The notes below the pieces were generated by a model. The model ran no database searches. It worked only from the letters and a program-made list of their open reading frames with translations, and was not told where the DNA came from. From an uncultured Alphaproteobacteria bacterium (GTDB taxonomy: Bacteria > Pseudomonadota > Alphaproteobacteria > UBA8366 > JADFVY01), in contig CAMYKU010000032.1 in assembly GCA_947259105.1 (NCBI GenBank), positions 1 through 64,000 of the forward strand: 64,000 nt of DNA, read 5' to 3'. Shown piece after piece: positions 1-9,333 of the stretch. The position numbers and the translations under genes were made by a program. Each line of letters begins with the position of its first letter. The first letter of the stretch is position 1.

Positions 1-1
1 C

Positions 2-103
2 ACACACTTCAATGCCGGCGCGGTCTTCTGGCTCGAGGAAAATGCGGACCGGAAAGACCGCGTTCACATCTGGGCGGTCGAAATCATCGTCTCGAATAAC
101 TGA
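2..103 (+). CDS. C-terminal end of an unidentified protein (partial)
   Basis: An open frame enters from the left edge and ends at a TGA at 101-103, giving 33 residues ending in VHIWAVEIIVSNN. Alternating hydrophobic residues suggest a final beta-strand. It lies about 100 bp upstream of a pilus-type chaperone on the same strand, so a secreted or fimbrial subunit is possible from context, but the fragment is too short to identify. Confidence 0.4.
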   Translation, partial: THFNAGAVFWLEENADRKDRVHIWAVEIIVSNN

Positions 104-203
104 CGCCGGACGGTTTGTTCGCAATTTATCAACCAATTTCGATTGTATTATGGGCCAGGCAAGCTCGAATGAGCTTACAGAGCTCCCAGGCTGGAGGAAA
201 CTT

Positions 204-1106
204 ATGCGAATCGGATCGGCGTCGTCTGTCGTCCCTGCGGGCAGGTCCTGGTGGCCCCTCGCACTGGTGGCGCTCGCCTTCGCCCTGTTTGGCTTGTCCA
301 CGCCCGGGCCAGGGCACGCCCAGGGCATCGGCGACCTGGCGGTGGCGCCGACGCGCATAATCCTCGAAGGGCGCACGCGGACCGCCCAGGTCTCGCTGCT
401 CAACAAGGGATCCACGCCCGCGACCTACAGAATATCGATCATCAACATGCAGATGACGGAGTCCGGCGAATACCGCCGGGTCGAGGAATCGGGCGTCGAC
501 GGCGGCTATGCCGGTTCGCTGGTGCGCTACGCACCGCGCCAGGTCGAGCTCGCCCCCGGCAAGTCGCAGACGGTGCGTATCATCCTGCGCAAGCCCGGCG
601 GCCTCAAGGAGGGCGAATACCGCTCGCACATCCTGTTTCAGGCGGTCCCCGATCCGACGGTCGGCCAGAGTGTCGAGGTGACGACCACGGAAGAAGGGCT
701 GAGCATCCGCCTGGTCGTCGTGCCGGCGATCACCATCCCGCTCATCGTCCGCCACGGCACGCTGGACGCGACCGCTTCGCTCAGCAACCTGCAGCTCGCC
801 GCAGCGGGCGCAACGCCGGACGGCCGGCCATCCCTCAAGTTCCAGATCAACCGCAGCGGCGACCGCTCGGTGTTCGGCGACATTTCGATCGCCTATCACC
901 CGCCCGGCAGCACTCAGGAATACATCATCGGCGAGATCAGCCAGCTCGCGGTCTACACGCCGAATTCGCGCCGCAGCGTCACCATGCCGCTGCGCGTCCC
1001 GGAACACGTCAAGCTCGCCGGCGGCCGCATCGCCGTCCAGTACCGCGCGCGCGACGACGACGGCAAGGGCGACGTCCTCGCAACGGCTGAACTGAACGTC
1101 CCGTAA
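204..1106 (+). CDS. Periplasmic pilus-assembly chaperone, PapD-like
   Basis: This 300-residue protein is predicted to hold fimbrial subunits in the periplasm before the outer-membrane usher takes them. Residues 1-39 form a signal peptide with a hydrophobic core around 18-31 and likely cleavage after GHA. A VAPTRIIL strand with Arg51 follows, then the typical LAPGKSQTVRIILRKP segment near 116-131, both hallmarks of the PapD immunoglobulin-like domain. The C-terminal domain ends in short beta-strands. I chose the ATG at 204 because GGAGGA lies 5 bp upstream and the signal peptide starts there; the frame stays open upstream without a credible start. At about 300 residues it is longer than classical chaperones. 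The convergent usher at 1142-4045 is its likely partner. Confidence 0.8.
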   Translation: MRIGSASSVVPAGRSWWPLALVALAFALFGLSTPGPGHAQGIGDLAVAPTRIILEGRTRTAQVSLLNKGSTPATYRISIINMQMTESGEYRRVEESGVDGGYAGSLVRYAPRQVELAPGKSQTVRIILRKPGGLKEGEYRSHILFQAVPDPTVGQSVEVTTTEEGLSIRLVVVPAITIPLIVRHGTLDATASLSNLQLAAAGATPDGRPSLKFQINRSGDRSVFGDISIAYHPPGSTQEYIIGEISQLAVYTPNSRRSVTMPLRVPEHVKLAGGRIAVQYRARDDDGKGDVLATAELNVP

Positions 1107-1141
1107 TCCGTCCGCAGTCGCTTCCGCGACCCGACCATTCA

Positions 1142-4045
1142 CTACCGATCGTAAAGTGTAAATTCGATGCCGCTGACCACGGTGCCGTCGCCACCAATGC
1201 GCACGGCGATCGGCGGGGATGACCGCAGGTCAAGGCGGTCCAGTTGCGCCGGGTTTACCCGCACGGTATATCGCCCGGGCAGCAGCGACTCGAAGAGATA
1301 GAAGCCGTCATAGGCCGTCTCGATCTCCTGCACGAGATTGCCTTCTTCGTCGAAAAGCTGGATCGCAACTTCCGAGACTTCCCGGCGCTGGCCATCGCGC
1401 AACCGATATGCAGTGCCATCGACTTCGCCCGTGGTGACAACGGGAAATTCTGCGATCGCCGCGCGGCCGGGCCGCGGCGTCAGGGTTAAGCCTTCAGGTT
1501 GCGCCACCCAGTAGGGGTCGTCGAGGCTCCGTGGCGGCAGGGTGATGTTCACCCTCTCGTACGACGAGAGATTGGTGACGAAGGCGACGCCGTTCTCGTC
1601 GGTGCTCTGGCGCGGGCGTCCCCGGCTGGTCTCGAACCGGACGCCCTCGATCGGCTCGTCGCCGTCGTCAAAGGTGCCTGAGAGGTTATGGTCGAGGAAG
1701 GCGCGCGCCGAGACCGCCCCCTGCTCGGCCGTCGGGTCCGCGCCGGCGTACCAGGAGCCGGTCCGCGGGTCGCGCCCGAGCCCGAACGAGATCGTGAGCA
1801 GCGCCGATGCACTTTCGTCCGATCCGTATTCCCCGGTCAAGCCGACCGAAGCATGCTTGAACTTGCGGCTTATTCCGGCGCCGTAGACCGTACGGGCAGG
1901 CGCCACGAACTGCCTCTGAACACTAAGCCGTGCGCTCATGTCGGTACCGAAATACCAGTCGCCGGTCAGCCCACTCGCGGCCACGCGGGAGTCGGGTTCG
2001 ACGTCGTATTGCATTTCGCCACGGATGTTGGCGCGTCCGAAGCGACCGCCGATCAAGAGCGATCCGTTGGCCGTTTCGGTCTCAACCCCGGCGTTATCGA
2101 CGTTCAGCCATGTGTATGTATTCGACAGCGCGATCATCCGAATCGCCAGCGATAGCCGGTTGCTGATCTCGGTCTCCCGATAACCACCCTCGCGCCGTTC
2201 GTGCCGGCCGGTGATGCTGAACGGAAGGCGCGGCAGGGCCGGCGCCGATATCACACCGTCGAGACGCAGGTTCGACAGGCTCTGCAGCGGCCCGTTCACG
2301 TCGTCGGCTTGCTCGCTGACAAAATTGTCGAACTGCGCGTGCTGCAGCAGCAGCGAGAGATCGGCCGGCAGAACCATCTGCAGGCTGGCCTGCCCGGCGA
2401 CACCGCCCTCACTGTCCGCGATGAGATCCAGCTCCGAGAAGGTGTTGCGAAAACCAAGCCGTGCGCCGAGCGATCCGTAGTTGCGCCGCCCGGACAGCAG
2501 CGGGATGCTGCTGGCGCCACCAGCCACAGAGAAATTCCGCGTGATTCCATATTCCGCCTCCGCAAAGAAGCGACCGTCGCCCTCGAGGGCGCTTTCCGGG
2601 GTCACGACGCTGTCGTCGTTCACGTCGATCAGGTCGGTGTCGTGCTGGTTTGCCGACAGACGGAAATTGAACTTGCCCTTCGGCGCCTGCTCGTCCCCGA
2701 CCAGGATACGCCTGGATTCCGTCCGCCGCTGGCCTTGCGGTCCGAAAAAATCCAGGCGCAGGACATTGACGCCATAGACCAGCGGCACGTCGCGGAACTC
2801 GTACCGGCCGTCCGGCCGCGCAAGCTGAAAATCTATGAGGACCTCGTTGCGATAGAGTTCGATGTCCCAGCCCAGCGGCACGTCGCCGGTCAGGTCGATA
2901 CGGCTGAACAGACCGGAGCGTCCGATCGGGAAGCTGGAGATCTCGGCACCGCGTCCAAAATTGCCTTCAGATATCAGCGTCGTGCTCGGGCTGTTGATGT
3001 CGCCCAGCGCGAACTCGCTGACGTGAAGCGGGCCCAACAGTTCGCCCTGCGGATCCTTGCGCCCGAGGGTGAGCCGCGCCTGCGACAGGCCGTCGTCCTG
3101 GTCGCCGGCCACGAACATGGTCGCGTTCATCTTCAGGACGTCGCCCGTAATCAGGCTGTTGTAGCGGGACAACCATGTCTCGCCGGTGTCCGGATCGTGG
3201 GTATAGCCGCCTTCCGTGCTGAAATCGATGAACGGCCAGTCGATCCACCGGTACGGAACGTCGAGTTCCGCGTAGCGCGGCTGTTCGGCACCCTGTCGGC
3301 CCGAGAGCCGTGCCCCCGCCTCCTCGCGCGCCAGCCGGGCTTCCACCGGCAGCGGCTCGCGCGAATGCACCTTGACGATCGAATTCGAAAGATCGTAACG
3401 CAGATCGACCGGAAACCAGCGCGACAGAAGGCGCGAGTCGACATAAATATCGTCGGCGTGGAGTTCCACCGACCGCGGATCATAAGTGCCGCTGCGTCCC
3501 TCGACGACGACTTCCTGCCGCGCCATATCGAGCGAGAACAGGCGGTTTTCGCTCAGGAACCAGCCGCTCGCCCGACCGCCGAGCGGATCGACGCTGATCG
3601 GAAAATCGAGCGCCTCGGAGATCTGGCCGAGCGGCAGATACAGGGTGCTGTCGTCGAGATAGCCAAGGACCCCGGGGCTGAGGACGAAGCTTTTGAGCCG
3701 CAACTCCAGAATATAGAGCTCGTCATCGGAGCGGTTGACGAGCACCGGGATGTCCGCCGGTCCCGACCGCGAGTATCCCGCCTCGTCGATACCGTCGACG
3801 GATGCCTGCGCCGTGATCTGCGGACTCGGCGCGCCATCCGTCGCGCCGGTCGTCGGTGCCGCGCCACCGGCGCAGGCCGACAACCCGTAGGCCAGCAGCA
3901 TCGCCACCAGAACGCGACACAGGACGTCATCCCGGCGTAACCGAACGCCAACAACGAGATCCCGGCCGTCTTCGGTAGCCGGGGTGATCAGGCCGGATGC
4001 CCGGAGGGCCAATGTTCGCCAGCAGTGGTCTCGCGGGACAGTCAT
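1142..4045 (-). CDS. Outer-membrane fimbrial usher, PapC/FimD-like, with C-terminal Ig/carboxypeptidase-regulatory-like domains
   Basis: The product is up to 967 residues. The central part (roughly 240-700) resembles an usher beta-barrel, including the plug-like stretch with IDLTGDVPLGWDIELYRNEVLIDFQ and the following RILVGDEQAPKGKFNFRLSANQ. Near 750-810 is an SdrD/Cna-B-like segment (AFLDHNLSGTFDDGDEPIEGV), and the last 100 residues look like a carboxypeptidase regulatory-like fold. The N-terminus carries a lipobox-like LSAC at Cys58 preceded by a hydrophobic run. This is odd for an usher, and the 57 residues before it make the start uncertain: ATG at 4045 has a poor ribosome site, while ATG at residue 49 leaves too short a signal. 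It is convergent to the chaperone, whereas usher and chaperone normally share an operon. Confidence 0.7.
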   Translation of the reverse strand: MTVPRDHCWRTLALRASGLITPATEDGRDLVVGVRLRRDDVLCRVLVAMLLAYGLSACAGGAAPTTGATDGAPSPQITAQASVDGIDEAGYSRSGPADIPVLVNRSDDELYILELRLKSFVLSPGVLGYLDDSTLYLPLGQISEALDFPISVDPLGGRASGWFLSENRLFSLDMARQEVVVEGRSGTYDPRSVELHADDIYVDSRLLSRWFPVDLRYDLSNSIVKVHSREPLPVEARLAREEAGARLSGRQGAEQPRYAELDVPYRWIDWPFIDFSTEGGYTHDPDTGETWLSRYNSLITGDVLKMNATMFVAGDQDDGLSQARLTLGRKDPQGELLGPLHVSEFALGDINSPSTTLISEGNFGRGAEISSFPIGRSGLFSRIDLTGDVPLGWDIELYRNEVLIDFQLARPDGRYEFRDVPLVYGVNVLRLDFFGPQGQRRTESRRILVGDEQAPKGKFNFRLSANQHDTDLIDVNDDSVVTPESALEGDGRFFAEAEYGITRNFSVAGGASSIPLLSGRRNYGSLGARLGFRNTFSELDLIADSEGGVAGQASLQMVLPADLSLLLQHAQFDNFVSEQADDVNGPLQSLSNLRLDGVISAPALPRLPFSITGRHERREGGYRETEISNRLSLAIRMIALSNTYTWLNVDNAGVETETANGSLLIGGRFGRANIRGEMQYDVEPDSRVAASGLTGDWYFGTDMSARLSVQRQFVAPARTVYGAGISRKFKHASVGLTGEYGSDESASALLTISFGLGRDPRTGSWYAGADPTAEQGAVSARAFLDHNLSGTFDDGDEPIEGVRFETSRGRPRQSTDENGVAFVTNLSSYERVNITLPPRSLDDPYWVAQPEGLTLTPRPGRAAIAEFPVVTTGEVDGTAYRLRDGQRREVSEVAIQLFDEEGNLVQEIETAYDGFYLFESLLPGRYTVRVNPAQLDRLDLRSSPPIAVRIGGDGTVVSGIEFTLYDR

Positions 4046-4641
4046 CCAATAGGTACTCGCAGAAATCGTTTTATAAAATGTTAAATAAACTCTATGAGTC
4101 CGCCCTTTGATTCATTAAACACTGCAAGAAATGGGCCAAATGATCGCGACGATCAGGATAGTTTTCCGTCAGGGCAAGCCGGCGGCGCGAGCATGAGCAA
4201 CCGGCCGCAGGCCGTTGCCGGAGCTTCCTAAACCCGATCTTTACCAATTCCGCCGATCATTGAGTTGGGATCGGAGAACTATTATTTGACGGGAGTGCGC
4301 GGACCCTGCTTGTCGACCTGCATTCACGCGGACCTGCTCCTGACCGGAAGCCTGATGGCGCGAATTCGCATAGGCCGCGCTCCGGGCAGCGGTATCGCAC
4401 GCGGATGGGCGCATCCGGGTGTCCTGACGCCGATCGACAGGCCTGGAATCGTCCCCGATATCGCGGCGGCCGAGCACGCCATGCCCGAAATCCGGGACGT
4501 GATCACCGTATTCACGTCAATTCATGGTTAAAGCGGGGCAATGGCCGTGAAATCGAGTGCTGCAGCCGCCCATATGAGGTATGAATTTTGTGGCGGGGAC
4601 GAAAAAATAAGGGCCCCAGCGTTGTGAACCAAGGAAGACTC
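4046..4641. other. 596-bp intergenic region between divergent usher and acyl-CoA ligase
   Basis: No gene is supported here. The stretch from about 4065 to 4135 is clearly AT-richer than its surroundings and includes a TATAAA-like hexamer readable on the minus strand, so it probably holds the usher promoter. A reading frame at 4265-4531 has no ribosome site and an overlapping frame on the other strand, and its product has no recognisable pattern. The last 60 bases carry the leader of the ligase gene. Confidence 0.5.
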
Positions 4642-6492
4642 ATGGCGTCAGAGATCCTGACCCGCATCAAGGATATCGCCGGCCGGCTTCGTGACCGCAT
4701 CGGACCGCGGACGCCGCCCCCGGAAATTCCGGGGCCTCCGGAACCGCAACCCTATCCGTGGGAGGCGACGTATCCGGACGACGTCGACTGGTATGCGGAG
4801 ATCGCGACCGCGCCGGTCCAGGCGATCCTCGACGATGCGGTCGAGAAGTGGCCCAAGCGCCCGTGCCTTGCCTTCATGGGCAAGCAATACACCTACGCGC
4901 AGATCGGCAGCCTGGTCGCGCGCGCCGCCAAGGGATTCCAGGTCCTCGGAGTTGCCAAAGGCGTGCGGGTCGGCCTGTTCCTGCCGAATTCGCCCTATTA
5001 CGTGATCTGCTATTACGCGATCATCAAGGCCGGCGGCACCGTGGTCAATTTCAACCCGGTCTATGCCGAGCGCGAGATCGCCCGCCAGGTCGAGGATTCC
5101 GACACGCGTGTCATGGTCACGCTGCAGCTGACCGCGACCTATCCCAAGCTTGCTGGGCTGTTCGAGAAAACGGCACTGGAGAAGGTGGTGGTCTGCCCGA
5201 TGGGCAGTGTATTGCCGCTGGTTGCCCGCGCGTTCTTCACCCTGTTCCGGCGCAACGAGATCGCGAAAATCCCGGATGACGGCCGGCATATCGACTTCGA
5301 CGACCTGATCGACAACAAGGGCGACTACACGCGATACCCTGTCGATGTCGGGTCGGACATTGCGGTGCTGCAGTACACCGGCGGCACGACCGGATTGCCC
5401 AAAGGCGCCATGCTGACCCATGCCAACGTCTATGCCAACACCGTCCAGACGCGGATGTGGGCCGTCAACTCGCGACCCGGCGAAGAGAAATTCCTCGGCG
5501 TGCTGCCGCTGTTCCACGTTTTCGGCATGACGGGCGTTATGAATGTCGGCCTGTTCCTGGGCGCCGAAATCATCCTGGTGCCGCGCTTCAAGCTGGCGGA
5601 GGTGCTGAACATCATCGACAAGGAAAAACCCAGCGTGCTCCTGGGCGTGCCGATGATCTACGCCGCCATCAACGGATTCGATGAGCTCGACAAATACGAC
5701 CTGTCCAGCCTGACCGACTGCATATCCGGCGGCGCGCCGTTGCCCGTCGAGGTCAAGCTCACCTTCGAGAAATTGACCGGCTGCGTGCTGGTCGAGGGCT
5801 ACGGTCTCTCGGAGGCGTCGCCGGTATGCACAATCAATCCGTTCGTGGGCGTCAACAAGCCGGGCTCGATCGGCATGCCGGTACCGGGCACGGTCATCGA
5901 GATCACCTCGCTGGACGATCCCGACGAGTTGCTGCCGGTCGGCAAGCAGGGGGAAATCTGCGTGACCGGCCCGCAGGTCATGGCCGGTTACTGGAATCGT
6001 CCCGAGGAAACCGAGACCGCCTTCCACGGCGGACGTCTGCACACCGGCGATGTCGGCTATATCGACGAAGAGGGCTATGTCTTCCTGATCGACCGGATCA
6101 AGGACCTGATCCTGAACGCCGGCTTCAACGTCTATCCCAGGATGGTGGAGGAAGCGATCTACCTGCACCCGGATGTCGAGGAGGTGGTCGTCAGCGGCGT
6201 GCCCGACAAGCAGCGCGGCGAGCTCGTCAAGGCCTACATCAAACTGCGCAACGGTTCGGACCTCAAGGCCGGCGAACTGAAGCGCTTCCTCAAGGACAAG
6301 CTTGCGCCCTATGAGCAGCCGCGCCGCATCGAGTTCCGCGACGAGTTGCCCAAGACCTTCATCGGCAAGCATTCCCGCCGCGAGCTCGTGGCCGAGGAGG
6401 TGCGCCGCTTCAATAAGGGCCTGCCGCCGCTCGGCGACGAGATCGAGATCGATGACCTCGACGCCGGGCGGGCCCGCGCGGTCAATTCATGA
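4642..6492 (+). CDS. Long-chain/dicarboxylate acyl-CoA ligase (AMP-forming)
   Basis: This 616-residue ANL-superfamily enzyme activates a carboxylic acid to its CoA thioester via an acyl-adenylate. The phosphate loop YTGGTTGLPKGAML lies near 243-256. The YGLSEASP segment follows, then the hinge motif HTGDVGYIDEEGYVFLIDRIKDLI near 465-488 and the C-terminal PKTFIGKHSRREL containing the catalytic lysine (about 575). Length and motifs fit long-chain fatty acid ligases and PimA-type pimeloyl-CoA ligases; the sequence does not settle the substrate. The ATG at 4642 follows AAGGAAG at 4631; in-frame codons upstream lack a ribosome site. The SCP2 gene follows after 22 bp. Confidence 0.88.
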   Translation: MASEILTRIKDIAGRLRDRIGPRTPPPEIPGPPEPQPYPWEATYPDDVDWYAEIATAPVQAILDDAVEKWPKRPCLAFMGKQYTYAQIGSLVARAAKGFQVLGVAKGVRVGLFLPNSPYYVICYYAIIKAGGTVVNFNPVYAEREIARQVEDSDTRVMVTLQLTATYPKLAGLFEKTALEKVVVCPMGSVLPLVARAFFTLFRRNEIAKIPDDGRHIDFDDLIDNKGDYTRYPVDVGSDIAVLQYTGGTTGLPKGAMLTHANVYANTVQTRMWAVNSRPGEEKFLGVLPLFHVFGMTGVMNVGLFLGAEIILVPRFKLAEVLNIIDKEKPSVLLGVPMIYAAINGFDELDKYDLSSLTDCISGGAPLPVEVKLTFEKLTGCVLVEGYGLSEASPVCTINPFVGVNKPGSIGMPVPGTVIEITSLDDPDELLPVGKQGEICVTGPQVMAGYWNRPEETETAFHGGRLHTGDVGYIDEEGYVFLIDRIKDLILNAGFNVYPRMVEEAIYLHPDVEEVVVSGVPDKQRGELVKAYIKLRNGSDLKAGELKRFLKDKLAPYEQPRRIEFRDELPKTFIGKHSRRELVAEEVRRFNKGLPPLGDEIEIDDLDAGRARAVNS

Positions 6493-6514
6493 AATACGGA
6501 ATAGGACGGACGGC

Positions 6515-6817
6515 ATGAGCCTGGATACCATCGAGCAGGAGGTCCGCGACAATTTGATGAAGTTCGCGGGCCTGGGATACAAGGTGAAGTTCGTTTTCGA
6601 CGATGGCCCGGCTTTCGTGCTGGACGGCACCGCCACGCCGCCGACATTGACCGCGGAAGACGGCGACGCCGACTGCACCCTGCGCCTGTCGGCCGAGAAC
6701 ATGGAGAAACTGATGGCCGGGACGCTCAACCCGACGCTGGCCTACAGCCTCGGCAAGCTGAAAGTCGACGGCTCGCTCGGCGTGGCGCTGAAGCTCGCCG
6801 CGATGATGGAGGAATAG
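6515..6817 (+). CDS. SCP2 sterol-binding domain protein
   Basis: A 100-residue single-domain protein with the SCP2 pattern: a helical start, VKFVFDDGPAFVLDG strands, the DADCTLRLSAENMEKLMAGTLNPTLAYSLGKLKVDGSLGVALKLAAMM core, and no signal peptide. SCP2 domains bind hydrophobic ligands such as fatty acyl-CoAs in the cytoplasm. Its position directly downstream of an acyl-CoA ligase suggests it buffers or delivers the ligase product. That role is inference; the family assignment rests on the clear core motif. Confidence 0.85.
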   Translation: MSLDTIEQEVRDNLMKFAGLGYKVKFVFDDGPAFVLDGTATPPTLTAEDGDADCTLRLSAENMEKLMAGTLNPTLAYSLGKLKVDGSLGVALKLAAMMEE

Positions 6818-6834
6818 CGGGGCGGCGCGCGACT

Positions 6835-7506
6835 TCAATCCAGCGGCGTGATCCGCGTGAAGGTCAGGGTCGCGCCGTCGTTCACGAAGCGGAACTGCAT
6901 CAGATTCCCGTCCGGGTCGAACCAGAGCTCGCGCGCGAGGTCGCCGGAAATTTCGTATTTCCATGTCTTGACCACCTTCCCGGTCACCGTGACCTCATCC
7001 TCGCCGGCCGCCGCGACCGATACCTTCAGCAGTTTCCCCGTCTTGGTGTCCATCAGCAGGCGCGACTTGACGATATCGGGGTGCCAGGGATTGGTCGGAA
7101 ATACCGTCGCGTCGGCCTCCGCCCTGCCCTCCGGGCCCTCGATGACGAGCTTGCCTCCGTCGGTGCGCGCCGACACCTCGAACAGCTTTTTGTTCTCAAC
7201 GGTGCGGGACGTGTAGGCAACGAGGCGCCCGTCGCGCCAGGTCTCGCGACGTTCGGCGGCGACCGAATGCGCGGTGATGAACAGCAGCTTGACCTTGATC
7301 CTGACGGCGACGTCGACGACCAGGTCGTTGCCGCTACGCGAGAAGGTCAGGCTGTGCGTGCCGATTTCGTCGTATTTCGAGTGGCTTATCCGGTATTCGA
7401 CGGTGCCCGACGGCGGCTCGTACGCCAGTGCCTGCGCCGCCCACGCTATGGCGATCAGCATTGCCGCCACGATGCCGCCAGCGCGCTTGAGAAGAGATCC
7501 GGACAT
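6835..7506 (-). CDS. Secreted DUF6134-like protein
   Basis: A 223-residue protein with an N-terminal signal peptide (LLKRAGGIVAAMLIAIAWAAQALA) and an all-beta mature region rich in paired strands. It resembles the DUF6134 family found in many proteobacteria. No enzymatic motif is visible and its function is unknown. I preferred the ATG at 7506, with GGAGG at 7511-7515 upstream, over a GTG at 7542. It is the last gene of the MerR/beta-oxidation operon, about 40 bp after the acyl-CoA dehydrogenase, and could be cotranscribed with it. A convergent neighbour ends 17 bp away. Confidence 0.65.
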   Translation of the reverse strand: MSGSLLKRAGGIVAAMLIAIAWAAQALAYEPPSGTVEYRISHSKYDEIGTHSLTFSRSGNDLVVDVAVRIKVKLLFITAHSVAAERRETWRDGRLVAYTSRTVENKKLFEVSARTDGGKLVIEGPEGRAEADATVFPTNPWHPDIVKSRLLMDTKTGKLLKVSVAAAGEDEVTVTGKVVKTWKYEISGDLARELWFDPDGNLMQFRFVNDGATLTFTRITPLD

Positions 7507-7545
7507 GCTGCCTCCGGCTGTTTGTGTGCCTTTACCGGCCACAGC

Positions 7546-9330
7546 CTAGAACGACTCCGCCTCCAGTTCCATCAGCGGCTTCTTGCCGGCCATGATCGCG
7601 GCGAACAGGCCGGACGACTGCGGCAATATCCGGGTCATGTAGAACCGCGCGGTGGCCAGCTTGGCGCGATAGAACCCGGTCTCGTCGCCCTCCGCCTTGG
7701 CCAGCGCCACGGCCGCCATGCGGGCCCACAGATAGGCCAGCGCGGTGAGGCCGAACAGCCGCAGATAGTCGCTCGCCGCGGCGCCCGCCTCCTCGGGATC
7801 GCGCAGCCCCTGCTGGGCGATCCAGGCGGTGGCCTGCTGCAGCCGGCCGAAAGCCTTGGCAAAGGGCAGCACGAAGTCCTGCATCTCGGGCTTTTCCATC
7901 TCGGCCTCGATGAAGTCCATGCCGGGATGGAAGAAGCTGCGCAGCAGCCTTCCGGTGTTCTGGCCGAGCTTGCGGCCGACGAGGTCGAGCGCCTGGATGC
8001 CGTTCGTGCCCTCGTAGAGCTGGGCGATGCGGGCGTCGCGAACCAGCTGCTCCATGCCCCACTCGCGGATATAGCCGTGCCCGCCGAACACCTGTACGCC
8101 GAGATTGGCGCATTCCGATCCGATGTCGGTGAGGAACGCCTTGACCGTGGGGGTGAGCAGCGAGACCAGGTCGTCGGCCGCCTGCCGCGTCGCCTCGTCG
8201 GGGTGTTTTGCGGCGATGTCCAGGTGCATCGCGGTCCAGGCGGCCAGGGCCCGGCCGCCCTCGGCATAGGCGCGCATGGTCAGCAGCATGCGCCGCACAT
8301 CGGGGTGCACGATGATCGGATCGGCCGGCTTGTCTGGCGCCATGGCGCCAGCCAGCGAGCGCATCTGCAACCGCTCCTTCGCATAGGAAACGGCGCTCTG
8401 ATAGGCGATTTCCGCCAGTCCCAGCCCCTGTATGCCGACCGCGAGCCGCGCATCGTTCATCATCGTGAACATGGCCCGCATGCCCTTGTGCGGCAGGCCG
8501 ATAAGCTCGCCCTCGGCCGCCTCGAAGTTCAGCACGCAGGTCGGCGAGGCCTTGATGCCCATCTTGTGCTCGATCGAGCCGCATGTGACGCCGTTGCGCG
8601 GGCCGACCGACCCGTCCTCCTTGAGCAGGAACTTCGGCACCACGAACAGGCTGATGCCGCGGATCCCCGGCGGCGCGTCGGGCAGGCGCGCCAGCACCAG
8701 GTGGATGATGTTCTCGGTCGCGTCCTGTTCGCCATGCGAGATGAAGATCTTGGTGCCGGTGACCGTGTACTTGCCGTCGCCGGCGGGTTCCGCCCTGGTG
8801 CGGATCAGGCCGAGGTCGGTGCCGCATTGCGGTTCGGTCAGGCACATCGTGCCGCTCCAGGTTCCCGCCAACATCTTTGGCAGGTACGTCGCCTTCTGCT
8901 CGTCCGTGCCCCAGCGCTCGAACGCGTGGCAGGCGCCCTCGGTCAGCCCCGGCAGCATGGCGAGCGAGACGTTCGTCGAGCAGGCCATCTCCTTGACCAT
9001 GGCGCCGACCAGTGCCGGCAGGCCCTGGCCGCCGTATTCCGGGTCCGCGACCAGCGAGCCCCAGCCCGCCTGCGCGAAGGCCTGATAGGCCTCCTTGTGG
9101 CCCTCAGGGAGGCGCACGACGCCGTTCTCATAGGTGCAGCCCTCCTCGTCGCCGCTGCGGTTCAACGGCAACAGGACCTCCTCGCAGAGCTTTCCAGCCT
9201 CGGTCAGCACGGCGTCGACAAGATCGGGGGTCGCATCCTCGAAACCCGGCAGTTCGGCGAGTTTTTCCGCCTCCAGCAACTCGTTCATGACGAACTTCAT
9301 ATCGTCCAGCGGTGCGCTGTATACGGTCAT
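7546..9330 (-). CDS. Acyl-CoA dehydrogenase, large (FadE-like) type
   Basis: This 594-residue FAD enzyme introduces the 2,3 double bond in acyl-CoAs, the first step of beta-oxidation. Visible are the N-terminal helical domain, the MCLTEPQCGTDLG segment (about 158-170) and ITGTKIFISHGE-type beta-domain residues. The long helical C-terminal half contains FGGHGYIREWGMEQLVRDARIAQLYEGTNGIQALDLVGRKL, where the catalytic base region lies. Its length is that of the class with an extra C-terminal domain rather than the 380-residue class. It starts 3 bp after the upstream multifunctional gene, so the two are almost certainly cotranscribed. Chain-length preference cannot be read. Confidence 0.92.
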   Translation of the reverse strand: MTVYSAPLDDMKFVMNELLEAEKLAELPGFEDATPDLVDAVLTEAGKLCEEVLLPLNRSGDEEGCTYENGVVRLPEGHKEAYQAFAQAGWGSLVADPEYGGQGLPALVGAMVKEMACSTNVSLAMLPGLTEGACHAFERWGTDEQKATYLPKMLAGTWSGTMCLTEPQCGTDLGLIRTRAEPAGDGKYTVTGTKIFISHGEQDATENIIHLVLARLPDAPPGIRGISLFVVPKFLLKEDGSVGPRNGVTCGSIEHKMGIKASPTCVLNFEAAEGELIGLPHKGMRAMFTMMNDARLAVGIQGLGLAEIAYQSAVSYAKERLQMRSLAGAMAPDKPADPIIVHPDVRRMLLTMRAYAEGGRALAAWTAMHLDIAAKHPDEATRQAADDLVSLLTPTVKAFLTDIGSECANLGVQVFGGHGYIREWGMEQLVRDARIAQLYEGTNGIQALDLVGRKLGQNTGRLLRSFFHPGMDFIEAEMEKPEMQDFVLPFAKAFGRLQQATAWIAQQGLRDPEEAGAAASDYLRLFGLTALAYLWARMAAVALAKAEGDETGFYRAKLATARFYMTRILPQSSGLFAAIMAGKKPLMELEAESF

Positions 9331-9333
9331 GGC

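Noticed and set aside
2201-3940. Plus-strand open frame of 579 codons opposite the usher
   Set aside because: Shadow of the usher gene with no recognisable domain; the minus-strand product has coherent beta-barrel and Ig-type sequence.
4265-4531. 88-codon frame in the gap before the acyl-CoA ligase
   Set aside because: No ribosome site, no signal or domain, and an overlapping frame of similar size on the other strand.
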